From: VRUE01 sp963737575
Lineage (GTDB): Bacteria > Actinomycetota > Thermoleophilia > Solirubrobacterales > 70-9
Reading direction: 5' to 3'
DNA length: 64,000 nucleotides
Assembly (NCBI GenBank): GCA_963737575.1
Contig: CAVTTJ010000009.1
Coordinates: forward strand, 124,001 to 188,000
Shown here: positions 1-7,811 of the stretch, piece by piece
Layout of the letters: each line of letters opens with the position of its first letter
How positions within the stretch are numbered: position 1 is the stretch's first letter
The notes under the pieces: generated by a model
Told to the model about the DNA's origin: nothing
Database searches by the model: none
Seen by the model: the letters and a program-made list of their open reading frames with translations, nothing else
Made by a program: the position numbers and the translations under genes

Positions 1-2
1 CG

Positions 3-41
3 AACCGCCGCATCCGCGAGGCCGAAGCCGACTCCGGGTGA
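3..41 (+). CDS. C-terminal tail of an upstream gene, probably exonuclease VII small subunit
   Basis: The first bases read in one frame as a short charged tail ending ..NRRIREAEADSG and stop at TGA 39-41, which overlaps the start of the next gene. XseB proteins end in this kind of charged helix, and the order xseB-ispA-dxs is well known in bacteria. Only about 12 residues are visible, so the identity rests on context. Confidence 0.45.
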   Translation, partial: NRRIREAEADSG

Positions 42-901
42 TGTACCCGGAGGACCTGCGCTCGCTGGTCGACGCCGAGCTCGAACGGCTGCGGTTCTCC
101 GAGGCGGCATCGACCGCCGGCCTCGAGGAGGCGATGCGCTACTCGCTGCTCGCCGGCGGAAAGCGGGTGCGGCCGGTCCTCGTCCTCGCCACGGCCCGCG
201 CCCTCGGCGCCGAGGCCGAGCGCTTCCTCGCCGTCGCCTCGGCGATCGAGCTGATCCATACCTACTCGCTGATCCACGACGACCTGCCGGCGATGGACGA
301 CGACGACCTGCGGCGGGGCCGGCCGACGTCCCACGTGAAGTTCGGTGAGGACGTCGCGATCCTCGCCGGCGACGGCCTCTTCGCCGAGGCGATCAGGATC
401 TTCTGCGAACAGCCCGGCGACCCGGCCCTGGTGCTGGCGGCGCTGCGTGAGCTGGCGGCTGCCACCGGCGTGGGCGGCATGGTCGGCGGCCAGTTCGTCG
501 ACGTCACCGGGGCCGAGGCTGACGCGGAGGGACTGCGGCACCTGCACTCGCTCAAGACCGGCCGCCTGATCGCGGCGGCCGTCGGCGTCGTTCTCATCCT
601 CGAAAACGTCGCCCAAGATGAGACAATTCCGTATCGCCGGTTTGCCGGCGAGCTCGGTGTCCTCTTCCAGATCGTCGACGACATCCTCGACGTGATCGGG
701 AGCGACGAGCAACTCGGAAAGCCCCATGGAAGCGACGAGCGGCACGGAAAACTCACCTATGTCAGCCTCTTCGGGCTCGAGCGCGCACGCGAGCTTGCGG
801 CCGAGTCCCACGCGAAGGCGACCGCCGCCCTCGCCGAGGCCGGAGGAGAGACCGGCGACCTGAGGCAGGTCGCCGACTACATCTTCACCAGGAACGAATG
901 A
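41..901 (+). CDS. ispA: Polyprenyl diphosphate synthase (farnesyl/geranylgeranyl type)
   Basis: Short-chain trans-prenyl diphosphate synthase that condenses isopentenyl diphosphate onto allylic diphosphates in the cytoplasm. The first aspartate-rich motif DDLPAMD lies near residue 81 and has the two-residue insertion typical of bacterial type II FPP synthases. The second motif DDILD is near residue 214 and is followed by the GKxxGxD..KxTY stretch. About 286 residues is normal for the family. ATG 41 overlaps the upstream stop as TGATG; GTG 38 is also possible. The stop overlaps dxs by four bases, so synthesis of IPP/DMAPP precursors and their polymerisation are translationally coupled. Product chain length cannot be fixed from sequence alone. 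Confidence 0.9.
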   Translation: MYPEDLRSLVDAELERLRFSEAASTAGLEEAMRYSLLAGGKRVRPVLVLATARALGAEAERFLAVASAIELIHTYSLIHDDLPAMDDDDLRRGRPTSHVKFGEDVAILAGDGLFAEAIRIFCEQPGDPALVLAALRELAAATGVGGMVGGQFVDVTGAEADAEGLRHLHSLKTGRLIAAAVGVVLILENVAQDETIPYRRFAGELGVLFQIVDDILDVIGSDEQLGKPHGSDERHGKLTYVSLFGLERARELAAESHAKATAALAEAGGETGDLRQVADYIFTRNE

Positions 902-2943
902 GCAAGAACGACACACCCGAGGAGCCGCTGCTCGAGTCGATCGACTCGCCGGCCGATCTGCACGGCCTCGACGATGCCCAGCTGCAGCAGGTCGCGCAGG
1001 AGATGCGGACCTACATCATCGACACGATCGGCGAGATCGGCGGCCACTTCGGCGCCAACCTCGGCACCTGCGAGCTCGCGGTGGCCCTCCACAGCCTGCT
1101 CGACTCCCCCCGCGACAAGATCCTCTGGGACGTCGGCCACCAGGCCTACCCGCACAAGATCCTCACCGGGCGCCGGGAGGCGTTGCCGACGATCCGCCAG
1201 CACGAAGGCCTGGCGCCGTTCTGCTCGATCTTCGAGTCCGAGCACGACATCATGGGCGCCGGCCACGCCTCGACCTCGATCGGGTACGCGGTCGGGCTGA
1301 AGGAGGCGATGCGGAAGGGGATCGGCGAGGACGGCCGGGTGGCGGCGGTGATCGGCGACGGAGCGCTGACCGGCGGCGTCGCCTACGAGGCGCTCCACGC
1401 CGCGGGCGGCCTCCAGACCCCGATCGTGATCGTCCTCAATGACAACGGGATGTCGATCTCGCCCAACGTGGGCGCGATCTCCGGCTACTTCAACCGGGTC
1501 CGCCTCAACCCGCGCCTCTACCACGCGCGTGAGGAGGTCGAGGACCGGCTGACCAGGCTGCCACTCGGCCTCGGCGAGCGAATCGAACGCCTCGGGCCCG
1601 AGATCAAGTCGGCGATCAAGGCCTACTGGGCGCCCGGGCTGTTCTTCGAGGAGCTCGACCTCGCCTACATCGGCGTCATCGACGGCCACGACGTCCGCGC
1701 GCTCCGCAAGGCCCTTGGCGAGGCCTTCGAGGCCGACCGTCCCGTCGTCGTCCACATCCACACGGTCAAGGGCAAGGGCTTCGCCCCGGCGGAGGAGGGC
1801 GGCCTCGAGGGGATGGAGAAATGGCACGCGGCGAAGCCGAAATCGATCAAGGATGGAAAACCCGCCAGCGCCTCAACTCCGACAGCCCCGAAGGAGCCGG
1901 GATTGGTGGAGATCCGCGAGTCCGATTCACCGGCGGCGATCGCACCCGAACGGCTCGAGAAGCCGCCCGCGGCCGATGCCCCGCCGCAGTACACGCAGGT
2001 CTTCGGCGATGCGATCGTGAGGGAGGCGCGGGGCGACGAGCGGGTGATCGGGATCACGGCGGCGATGGCGGGGGGCACCGGCCTGCAGAAGCTTGCCGAC
2101 GACCTCCCCGAGCGCTACTACGACGTCGGGATCGCCGAGCAGAACGCGGTCCTGCTCGCCTCGGGGCTCGCCCTTCAGGGCGCCAAGCCGGTCTGCGCGA
2201 TCTACTCGACCTTCCTCCAGCGCGCCTACGACCAGGTGATCCACGACGTCTGCCTGCAGGAGCTCGACGTCGTCTTCGCGATGGACCGCGCCGGCCTCGT
2301 CGGCGACGACGGGCCGACCCACCACGGCGCCTATGACATCGCCTACATGCGGCCGCTGCCGAACATCGTCGTGATGGCGCCACGAGACGAGGCGATGCTG
2401 GTCCACATGCTGCACACGGCGATCGCCCACGACGGGCCCGCGGCGCTCCGCTATCCGCGTGGCGCCGCCGAGGGGGTCGCGCTCCCACACAAGGCGGAGG
2501 AGATCCCCATCGGCACCGGCGAGCTGCTCGAGAGCGGAGAGAGGGTGGCCCTGCTCGGTTATGGGTACGGCGTAACCGTCGCCCGCGACGCGGCCGAGAT
2601 CCTCGCCGGCCATGACCTCGAGCCGACCGTCGCCGACGGTCGCTTCGCGAAGCCGATCGACACCGAGCTGCTCGAGCGGCTGGCGCTCGGCCACGACCTG
2701 ATCGTGACGATCGAGGAGGGAATGCTCCCCGGCGGCTTCGGCTCGGCGGTGCTCGAGCACCTCGAGGACGCGTTCAGCGACCGACCGGAGGAGCGCGCGA
2801 GGCTGTTGCGGATCGGCCTTCCCGACCGGTTCGTGACCCACGGCAAGCCGGCGCTCCTTCGCGAGGAAGTCGGGCTGACGGGACCCGCGGTCGCGGAGCG
2901 GGTCCTCGCCGAGCTCCGCTCAGGGCAGCCCGCGCTGCATTGA
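898..2943 (+). CDS. dxs: 1-deoxy-D-xylulose-5-phosphate synthase
   Basis: Thiamine-diphosphate enzyme that joins pyruvate and glyceraldehyde 3-phosphate, the first step of the MEP isoprenoid pathway. The ThDP-binding motif GDGALTGG..N is at about residues 153-183, and the transketolase-like middle (AAMAGGTGL, GIAEQNAV) and C-terminal domains follow. ATG 898 overlaps the upstream stop as ATGA. At 681 residues it is longer than the usual 620-640. The extra length is a Pro/Ala/Lys-rich linker at about residues 315-365, between the first and second domains, with low complexity and no recognisable fold. All core motifs look intact. Confidence 0.96.
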   Translation: MSKNDTPEEPLLESIDSPADLHGLDDAQLQQVAQEMRTYIIDTIGEIGGHFGANLGTCELAVALHSLLDSPRDKILWDVGHQAYPHKILTGRREALPTIRQHEGLAPFCSIFESEHDIMGAGHASTSIGYAVGLKEAMRKGIGEDGRVAAVIGDGALTGGVAYEALHAAGGLQTPIVIVLNDNGMSISPNVGAISGYFNRVRLNPRLYHAREEVEDRLTRLPLGLGERIERLGPEIKSAIKAYWAPGLFFEELDLAYIGVIDGHDVRALRKALGEAFEADRPVVVHIHTVKGKGFAPAEEGGLEGMEKWHAAKPKSIKDGKPASASTPTAPKEPGLVEIRESDSPAAIAPERLEKPPAADAPPQYTQVFGDAIVREARGDERVIGITAAMAGGTGLQKLADDLPERYYDVGIAEQNAVLLASGLALQGAKPVCAIYSTFLQRAYDQVIHDVCLQELDVVFAMDRAGLVGDDGPTHHGAYDIAYMRPLPNIVVMAPRDEAMLVHMLHTAIAHDGPAALRYPRGAAEGVALPHKAEEIPIGTGELLESGERVALLGYGYGVTVARDAAEILAGHDLEPTVADGRFAKPIDTELLERLALGHDLIVTIEEGMLPGGFGSAVLEHLEDAFSDRPEERARLLRIGLPDRFVTHGKPALLREEVGLTGPAVAERVLAELRSGQPALH

Positions 2944-3010
2944 GGATTGGGGACCTTGCACCAAAGCGCTCAATCGGCTAGCCTGCGCGGGCCTCTTGAA
3001 GGCAGGGAAG

Positions 3011-3060
3011 CAGTTTCGTTGGGTTAACGAAGTGTTTCTGGGGTTACTTCAGGGAGAGAG
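3011..3060 (+). repeat. Hairpin repeat, copy A
   Basis: First of five related units. A TTCGTT/AACGAA stem (3015-3020 with 3026-3031, 5-nt loop) is followed by the conserved tail GTTTCTGGGGTTAC..CAGGGAG (3033-3056). The stem differs in sequence from the other copies while the tail is shared. A small ORF starts 3 bases after the unit. Confidence 0.75.
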
Positions 3061-3062
3061 GC

Positions 3063-3218
3063 ATGTATCTCGGTATATGCGGTTCCGTAGGGAAGCGGAC
3101 CGTTTCCCGCGGCCGGCTCTGCCGGCCGCGGCTCGTTGTGGGACCTGCATGGGCCGGCGGGATCCGGGATGGTGCGATCCCGCTAGGACCCGGTCGCAGC
3201 CGGGGCGCGCCCGAATAG
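3063..3218 (+). CDS. Small ORF after hairpin copy A (51 aa)
   Basis: ATG 3063 sits 6-9 bases after an AGGGAGAG purine tract at the end of repeat A and reads 51 codons to TAG. The first residues, MYLGICGSVGKR, match the start of the ORF after repeat E (MYLYICGSMGGR). Between the two, several codons differ only at silent positions (TGC/TGT, GGT/GGA, TCC/TCG, GGG/GGA), as expected for translated sequence. The rest is basic and Gly/Arg/Pro-rich with no similarity to the other ORF. The 3' end overlaps the convergent membrane-protein gene by 36 bases. Function unknown. Confidence 0.4.
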   Translation: MYLGICGSVGKRTVSRGRLCRPRLVVGPAWAGGIRDGAIPLGPGRSRGAPE

Positions 3219-3713
3219 CGACATCGGGACGCCGACGATGAGATAGGCGACGGCGACCGCTGTGAAGAAGAACTTGGCGTAGGCGAAGCTCGCCGCGAGG
3301 AACGGGAAGGCGCTGCCGGCCCCGCCCAGCGTCAGCAGCAGGCAGATGTTCTCGAGTGCGTCGAACCCGGCGCCGATCGCGCCGAAGCCGGCGATGAAAC
3401 CGCCCACCGCTGCGATCCGGCGGAGGCCGCGGCTACGGGCACGATCGCGAACCGCGCCGATGGCCAGGGTCAGAAATGTCCCGTATGCGGTGAGGAAGCC
3501 GAAGTCGATCCAGAGCTGCTCGCGAGCCGCGTCCTGGCCCTTGTCACCCCATTCGGCCATGATCTTGTCCGCTTCGTCCTGGCTGCCGGCCACCTCGAAG
3601 GGGACGATCCCGGGGCCGCCCGTGTCCTTCATCCGCCCATCCGAAGGCGACATCGCGAGCAGGAGCAGCACCGTCGCGATCCCCGATGCGATCAGTCCCC
3701 GCCAGCGAGTCAC
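3183..3713 (-). CDS. Hypothetical membrane protein with four predicted TM segments
   Basis: A protein of about 176 residues starting at GTG 3713 (VTRWRGLIASG..). It has an N-terminal hydrophobic segment and an extracytoplasmic loop of about 50 residues (PFEVAGSQDEADKIMAEW, then DAAREQL). Three more hydrophobic segments follow. The open frame extends upstream to 3866 but crosses hairpin repeat B, so the later start is preferred. I do not recognise the family. It resembles small actinobacterial membrane proteins with an EADKIMAEW-type loop. It stands alone on the minus strand inside the repeat zone. Confidence 0.65.
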   Translation of the reverse strand: MTRWRGLIASGIATVLLLLAMSPSDGRMKDTGGPGIVPFEVAGSQDEADKIMAEWGDKGQDAAREQLWIDFGFLTAYGTFLTLAIGAVRDRARSRGLRRIAAVGGFIAGFGAIGAGFDALENICLLLTLGGAGSAFPFLAASFAYAKFFFTAVAVAYLIVGVPMSLFGRAPAATGS

Positions 3714-3739
3714 GGCCGGGATTATGCCCCGCCCGCCCA

Positions 3740-3793
3740 CAGAAAACGCCCCGCAGGGAGACGGGGCGGTTTCTGTAATTGCCTCAGGGAGAG
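3740..3793 (+). repeat. Hairpin repeat, copy B
   Basis: A 14-bp stem with one mismatch (3740-3753 with 3762-3775; arms CAGAAAACGCCCCG and CGGGGCGGTTTCTG) is followed by a diverged tail ending CAGGGAGAG. It lies just upstream of the minus-strand membrane-protein start, where the hairpin could also act on that transcript. Confidence 0.8.
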
Positions 3794-3867
3794 AATGCGG
3801 CCCCCGCAGGGACGGTGCGGAGGACCGCTGTTCAGCCACGCCCATACCCGATTGCCACCCGACCAAA

Positions 3868-3924
3868 CAGAGAACGCCCCGCCGGGGAAGTGAGGCGAGG
3901 CGTTCCTGGGGTTATCACAGGGAG
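3868..3924 (+). repeat. Hairpin repeat, copy C
   Basis: The outer stem AACGCC/GGCGTT (3873-3878 with 3899-3904) encloses an inner CGCC/GGCG pairing. The tail CCTGGGGTTATCACAGGGAG matches the family tail. No ORF begins at the expected distance after it. Confidence 0.75.
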
Positions 3925-4041
3925 TAGATAACCGAGGTCATCCGATGGGGCATTCGTAGATGACCGCCTCCAGAAGCGAAGCAGCGGCCGATTAAGAGGG
4001 GCTAAATCATCGAAATGGGCGGCCGACCGACGCGTCGGGAT

Positions 4042-4099
4042 CAACAGAAAACGCCCCGCCGGGTAAGCGAGGCGTCTCTGGGGTTCCTACGGGAGGAGT
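4042..4099 (+). repeat. Hairpin repeat, copy D
   Basis: Begins with CAACAGAAAACGCC, shared with copy E, and pairs ACGCC 4051-4055 with GGCGT 4071-4075. The tail CTGGGGTTCCTACGGGAGGAG contains a full GGAGG Shine-Dalgarno-like core. Confidence 0.78.
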
Positions 4100-4183
4100 G
4101 AAGCGGACCGCGGAGTGGGCGGGGACCCGCTTCGGCAAGGCATACGGAAGCCGGTCGACCTTGGATCAATCCCGTGACCAAGA

Positions 4184-4243
4184 ACAACAGAAAACGCCCC
4201 TCCGGGGAGGAGGGGCGTTTCTGGGGTTACTACAGGGAGGAGA
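4184..4243 (+). repeat. Hairpin repeat, copy E (best preserved)
   Basis: A perfect 12-bp stem (4192-4203 with 4209-4220, 5-nt loop) is followed by the tail GGGGTTACTACAGGGAGGAG (4224-4243). GGAGG is placed correctly to serve the small ORF at 4247. On the minus strand the same hairpin is followed by TTTTCTGTT and would look like an intrinsic terminator. Confidence 0.82.
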
Positions 4244-4246
4244 GAT

Positions 4247-4408
4247 ATGTATCTCTATATATGTGGATCGATGGGAGGTAGGCGGGCCCTTGATGCGTCG
4301 CGTGGGCTCATCGAGGGAGTCGATGGGCACCGTATGGGCGGCGCCAGACCCAACCGGGAAGATCGTCTAAAGCAAGCCTTTCATCGGTCCTCTTCCTTGA
4401 ATCCTTAA
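4247..4408 (+). CDS. Small ORF after hairpin copy E (53 aa)
   Basis: ATG 4247 follows the GGAGG of repeat E with ideal spacing and reads 53 codons to TAA 4406. The N-terminus MYLYICGSMGGR parallels the ORF after repeat A. The remainder is basic and hydrophilic, without a clear fold. Bases 4241-4256 (AGAGAT..ATCTCT) form a second small palindrome over the start codon that could hide it in a hairpin. It could be a leader peptide or a small protein; no downstream partner is obvious before tlyA. Confidence 0.45.
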   Translation: MYLYICGSMGGRRALDASRGLIEGVDGHRMGGARPNREDRLKQAFHRSSSLNP

Positions 4409-4569
4409 ATCAGGATACGAACATATGTGCGTTTTTTGTGTGAGCCGAGTCACAGAGCCCTCCTCGAAACCCACACGCAGCAACCTAATACCCAATTCTA
4501 AGGAGTTGGTAACCGGGGCGCAAGTGGGAACTAAATTCGGCTGAATCCCTGCATCTGAGGAGTCCCCGG

Positions 4570-4575
4570 TACGGT
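4570..4575 (+). promoter_or_regulatory. Probable -10 element for leaderless tlyA
   Basis: TACGGT lies 7 bases before the GTG start of tlyA and there is no Shine-Dalgarno sequence, as in other transcription-unit heads in this window. Confidence 0.4.
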
Positions 4576-4582
4576 TGCTGCC

Positions 4583-5365
4583 GTGAAGAAGGCGCGGATC
4601 GACTCTGTGCTCGCCGACCGGGGCCTGTTCCCGTCGCGCACGGCGGCCGCCAGCGCCGTTCGCGCCGGCGCCGTGCGTGTCGGCGGCGACGGGCCGGTTG
4701 CCCTGCGGCCGAGCCAGTTGGTCGAGCCCGACAGCGACCTGGTGATCGAGTCGGGCCCGCGGTTCGTCTCGCGCGGCGGGATCAAGCTCGACAACGCCCT
4801 GGGCGCACTCGAAATCGACCTCGAGGGGCGGAACTGCCTCGACGTCGGCGCCTCGACCGGCGGCTTCACCGATTGCCTACTGCAACGTGGAGCCGCTCGG
4901 GTGATAGCCGTCGACGTCGCCTACGGCCAGATCGATCTTGGCATCCGCGAGGACCCGAGGGTGACCGTCATCGAGCGCGTGAACGCCCGCAATCTCCGGC
5001 CGGGCGACCTCCCCTTCGCCCCCGACCTCGCCGCGGTCGACGTCTCCTTCATCTCGCTGACCAAGGTGCTCCCGGCGATCGCCGCCTGCATCGGGCCCGG
5101 CGGCGAGGTCCTGGCGATGGTCAAGCCCCAGTTCGAGCTCGGCCGCGAGCGGGTCGGGAGGGGCGTCGTCCGCGATCCCGCCGACAGGCGCGAGGCGATC
5201 CTCGCGGTCGCCCGCTGCGCACAGAAGCTGGGACTGCCGGTCCGTGGCTTCGCGGCCTCGGGGCTGGCCGGCCCAAAGGGCAATCTCGAGACCTTCGTCT
5301 GGTGCGGGGGAGAGGGCCAGGGGGTCGCCGACCTCGAGGCGGCGGTCCTGGAGGTGGAACCGTGA
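4583..5365 (+). CDS. tlyA: TlyA-type 16S/23S rRNA 2'-O-methyltransferase
   Basis: S4-FtsJ two-domain methyltransferase of about 260 residues that methylates ribose 2'-OH positions in rRNA; loss of TlyA causes capreomycin resistance in mycobacteria. Residues 1-60 form the S4 RNA-binding domain (ARIDSVLADRGLFPSR). The SAM-binding motif LDVGASTGG is at about 86-94, and the Rossmann fold continues through AVDVSFISL and MVKPQFELGR. GTG 4583 is chosen because the S4 domain begins immediately after it. The stop overlaps nadK as GTGA, the same pairing as in mycobacteria. Confidence 0.94.
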   Translation: MKKARIDSVLADRGLFPSRTAAASAVRAGAVRVGGDGPVALRPSQLVEPDSDLVIESGPRFVSRGGIKLDNALGALEIDLEGRNCLDVGASTGGFTDCLLQRGAARVIAVDVAYGQIDLGIREDPRVTVIERVNARNLRPGDLPFAPDLAAVDVSFISLTKVLPAIAACIGPGGEVLAMVKPQFELGRERVGRGVVRDPADRREAILAVARCAQKLGLPVRGFAASGLAGPKGNLETFVWCGGEGQGVADLEAAVLEVEP

Positions 5366-6216
5366 GCAAAGCGGGGACCGTGGCGCTGGTCACCCACTCG
5401 CACCCGCCGGCGACCACCGACGCGGTCGAGATCGCGGTCGCGGCGGCGGCCGCGGCTCACTGCCGCCTGGTCGCGACGCCCGACGAGGTCGAGAAGCACG
5501 CCGCCGCGGCCGACGTGCTCGAGACGGTCGAGGAGCTGCCGCGCGAGGCCGACCTCTGCCTCGTCCTCGGGGGCGATGGCTCGATCCTCTACGCGCTGCG
5601 GCACTTCGCCCGCACCGGCGTTCCCGTCTTCGGCGTCAACTTCGGGACCGTCGGGTTCCTCGCCGCGGTCGAGCGCGAGGAGGCGCGGCCGGGCATCGAG
5701 CGGGCGCTCGCGGGGGAGCTGGAGATGGTCGACCTGCCCGGGCTTCAGGTAGAGCTATCCAGCGAGGCGCGAATCGGGTTCAACGACATCAGCTTCATCC
5801 GCCGGCCCCGGGACCGGGTCGCCGAGCTGACTTACAGGATCGCGGGGGAGGTCGTCGGCGACGTCCGCTGCGACGGCCTCGTCGCCGCGACCCCGGCCGG
5901 GTCGACCGGCTACAACCTCGCCAACCAGGGGCCGATCCTCGCCTGGGGGGTCGAGGGCTACGTCGTCAGCTACATCTCGCCCCACTCGCTGACCGCGCGG
6001 GCGCTGGTCGTCGCTCCCGACGACGTCCTCCATGTCGGCAACGCCGAGGGCCGGGAGCCGGTCGACGTCTCGGTCGACGGCGGCCAGGCCGGCACGCTCG
6101 GGCCCGGCGACGAGCTCGAGATCCGGTTCGCCAACGACGTCGGCAGGCTGGCGCAGCTGCCGGGCTCGAGCTTCTACCAGCGGATCCGCGAGAAGTTCGG
6201 TCACCTCGCCGTCTGA
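5362..6216 (+). CDS. nadK: NAD kinase
   Basis: ATP-dependent NAD kinase (ppnK) supplying NADP, about 284 residues. The nucleotide motif GGDG is at about residues 70-73 and the second signature TPAGSTGYN at about 177-185, both intact. The start is GTG 5362, inside a four-base overlap with the tlyA stop. The open frame extends upstream across tlyA but that part is a shadow. The pairing with tlyA and recN is the standard actinobacterial order. Confidence 0.95.
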   Translation: MSKAGTVALVTHSHPPATTDAVEIAVAAAAAAHCRLVATPDEVEKHAAAADVLETVEELPREADLCLVLGGDGSILYALRHFARTGVPVFGVNFGTVGFLAAVEREEARPGIERALAGELEMVDLPGLQVELSSEARIGFNDISFIRRPRDRVAELTYRIAGEVVGDVRCDGLVAATPAGSTGYNLANQGPILAWGVEGYVVSYISPHSLTARALVVAPDDVLHVGNAEGREPVDVSVDGGQAGTLGPGDELEIRFANDVGRLAQLPGSSFYQRIREKFGHLAV

Positions 6217-6250
6217 GCCGACGAGACCATTTCTTTAGGGTTTGCGAGAC

Positions 6251-7780
6251 ATGGAGCGCAAGTGGTGGACACTCGTCCTGATCTCGATCGCGACGTTCAT
6301 GCTGCTGCTGGACATCACGGTCGTCAACGTCGCCCTGCCGGACATCCGGACCGACCTTCATGCGAGCCTCTCCAGCCTGCAGTGGGTGGTCGACGCCTAC
6401 TCGCTGATGCTGGCCTCGATCCTGCTCACCGCAGGCTCGCTCGGCGACCGCCTGGGGCGCCGGCGTGTGTTCACGATCGGCTTCGGGGTCTTCACCTTCG
6501 CCTCGTTCCTCTGCGGGATCGCCGGCGATCCGACCCTGCTGAACCTCGCACGCGGCCTCCAGGGTGTCGGCGGCGCCGGGATGTTCGCAACCTCGCTGGC
6601 GCTGATCGGCCAGGAGTTCCACGGCAAAGACAGGGCGACGGCCTTCGGCGTCTGGGGGGCGACGATCGGCGGCGCCGTCGCGATCGGCCCGCTCGTCGGC
6701 GGTGTGATCACCGAGCACCTCGGATGGGAATGGATCTTCTTCGTCAACGTGCCGATCGGGATCGCTGCGATCGCCCTGACCGAGCTGAAACTGGCGAACG
6801 TCGCCGCTCAGGACCCGCAACGGGTTGACTTTCCCGGGCTGATCACCTTCTCCCTCTCCCTCTTCTTCCTGATCTTCGGCCTGATCAGGGGCAATCCCGA
6901 AGGCTGGGGCAGCACCGAGATCGTCGCCTCGCTGGGGGCGGCCGTCGTCCTCATGTGCGCCTTCGTCGCGATCGAGGCGCGCAGCAACCACCCGATGCTC
7001 GACCTGGGCCTGTTCCGCAACCCCGCCTTCAACGGAGTCTCCGCGGTCGCCTTCGGCCTCTCCGCCGGGATGTTCGCGATGTTCCTCTACCTGACCATCT
7101 ACATACAGGGCGTGCTCGACTACTCGCCCCTCGAAGCCGGCCTGCGCTTCCTGCCGTTGACGTTTCTCTCCTTCATCGCCTCGCCGATCGCGGGCGCGCT
7201 CTCGCATCGAATCGCGATCCGAGTCCTGCTCGGGGTCGGCCTCGGGACCGTCGGGGTCGGGCTGTTGCTGATGCACGGAGTCAGCGCCGACTCGGAATGG
7301 ACGGCGCTGCTCGCCGGGTTCCTGGTCGCGGGCGTCGGCATCGGGATCACCAATCCCGGCATCGGCCAGGCGGCGATCGCCGTCGTCCCGGTCGAGAAAT
7401 CCGGAATGGGCTCGGGGATCAATACGACCTTCCGCCAGGTCGGGATCGCCACCGGCGTCGCCTCGCTCGGAGCGATCTTCCAGTCCCAGGTCGATTCCAA
7501 GCTCGGCGAGCTGCTGCCGAACGCGCCCAGCGGCCTCTCTGAACTGGTCGCCTCCGGGGGCTCCAAAGCCGCGTCGGAAGTGGTCCCGCCCGCCCAGCAG
7601 GCCGAAGTCGCACACGCCTCGACGGTGGCCTTCGTCAGTGGCTTCAACGAGATCATCCTGATCGCCGCGGTCCTCTCCTTCGTCGGCGCTGCCTGCGGCC
7701 TCTTTCTCGTCCGTTCGAAGAACTTCGTGCAGGAGACCTCGGCGGAGCAGGAGCCCACCGGGGAGCCGGTTCCCGCCTAG
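6251..7780 (+). CDS. MFS drug exporter, DHA2 (EmrB/QacA) family
   Basis: Proton-driven multidrug efflux protein of about 509 residues with roughly 14 hydrophobic segments. The conserved DITVVNVALPDI in TM1, the LGDRLGRRR motif A loop, and the G-rich TM5 motif (GATIGGAVAIGPLVGG) define the DHA2 group. ATG 6251 is preferred to TTG 6242 because the AGGG tract at 6236 is better spaced. It sits between nadK and recN, where most actinobacteria have no transporter, so it looks like a lineage-specific insertion. Substrate unknown. Confidence 0.9.
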   Translation: MERKWWTLVLISIATFMLLLDITVVNVALPDIRTDLHASLSSLQWVVDAYSLMLASILLTAGSLGDRLGRRRVFTIGFGVFTFASFLCGIAGDPTLLNLARGLQGVGGAGMFATSLALIGQEFHGKDRATAFGVWGATIGGAVAIGPLVGGVITEHLGWEWIFFVNVPIGIAAIALTELKLANVAAQDPQRVDFPGLITFSLSLFFLIFGLIRGNPEGWGSTEIVASLGAAVVLMCAFVAIEARSNHPMLDLGLFRNPAFNGVSAVAFGLSAGMFAMFLYLTIYIQGVLDYSPLEAGLRFLPLTFLSFIASPIAGALSHRIAIRVLLGVGLGTVGVGLLLMHGVSADSEWTALLAGFLVAGVGIGITNPGIGQAAIAVVPVEKSGMGSGINTTFRQVGIATGVASLGAIFQSQVDSKLGELLPNAPSGLSELVASGGSKAASEVVPPAQQAEVAHASTVAFVSGFNEIILIAAVLSFVGAACGLFLVRSKNFVQETSAEQEPTGEPVPA

Positions 7781-7799
7781 TCGCCGCCGCAGCGGGTGC

Positions 7800-7805
7800 T
7801 AGACA
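7800..7805 (+). promoter_or_regulatory. Probable -10 element for leaderless recN
   Basis: TAGACA lies 6 bases before GTG 7812. No ribosome-binding site is visible between the MFS stop and the recN start. Confidence 0.35.
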
Positions 7806-7811
7806 GGAAGC

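Noticed and set aside
3011..4243. CRISPR array
   Set aside because: The five units are 50-60 bases, imperfect, unevenly spaced (about 130-680 bases) and each forms a long hairpin with a conserved tail. No cas genes are nearby.
3740..4243. Integron attC sites
   Set aside because: The AAC..GTT palindromes recall attC, but the R'' core (GTTRRRY) does not fit GTTTCTG and there are no cassette ORFs or integron integrase.
4098..4370. 90-residue ORF running through repeat E
   Set aside because: It starts directly on the GGAGG of copy D and reads across the hairpin of copy E. The shorter ORF at 4247 has better start spacing and a related partner.
4500..4570. Riboswitch upstream of tlyA
   Set aside because: The segment with GGGGCGCAAGTGGG and GGCTGAATCC has vague similarity to known aptamer cores, but I cannot fit any consensus, and tlyA is not a known riboswitch target.
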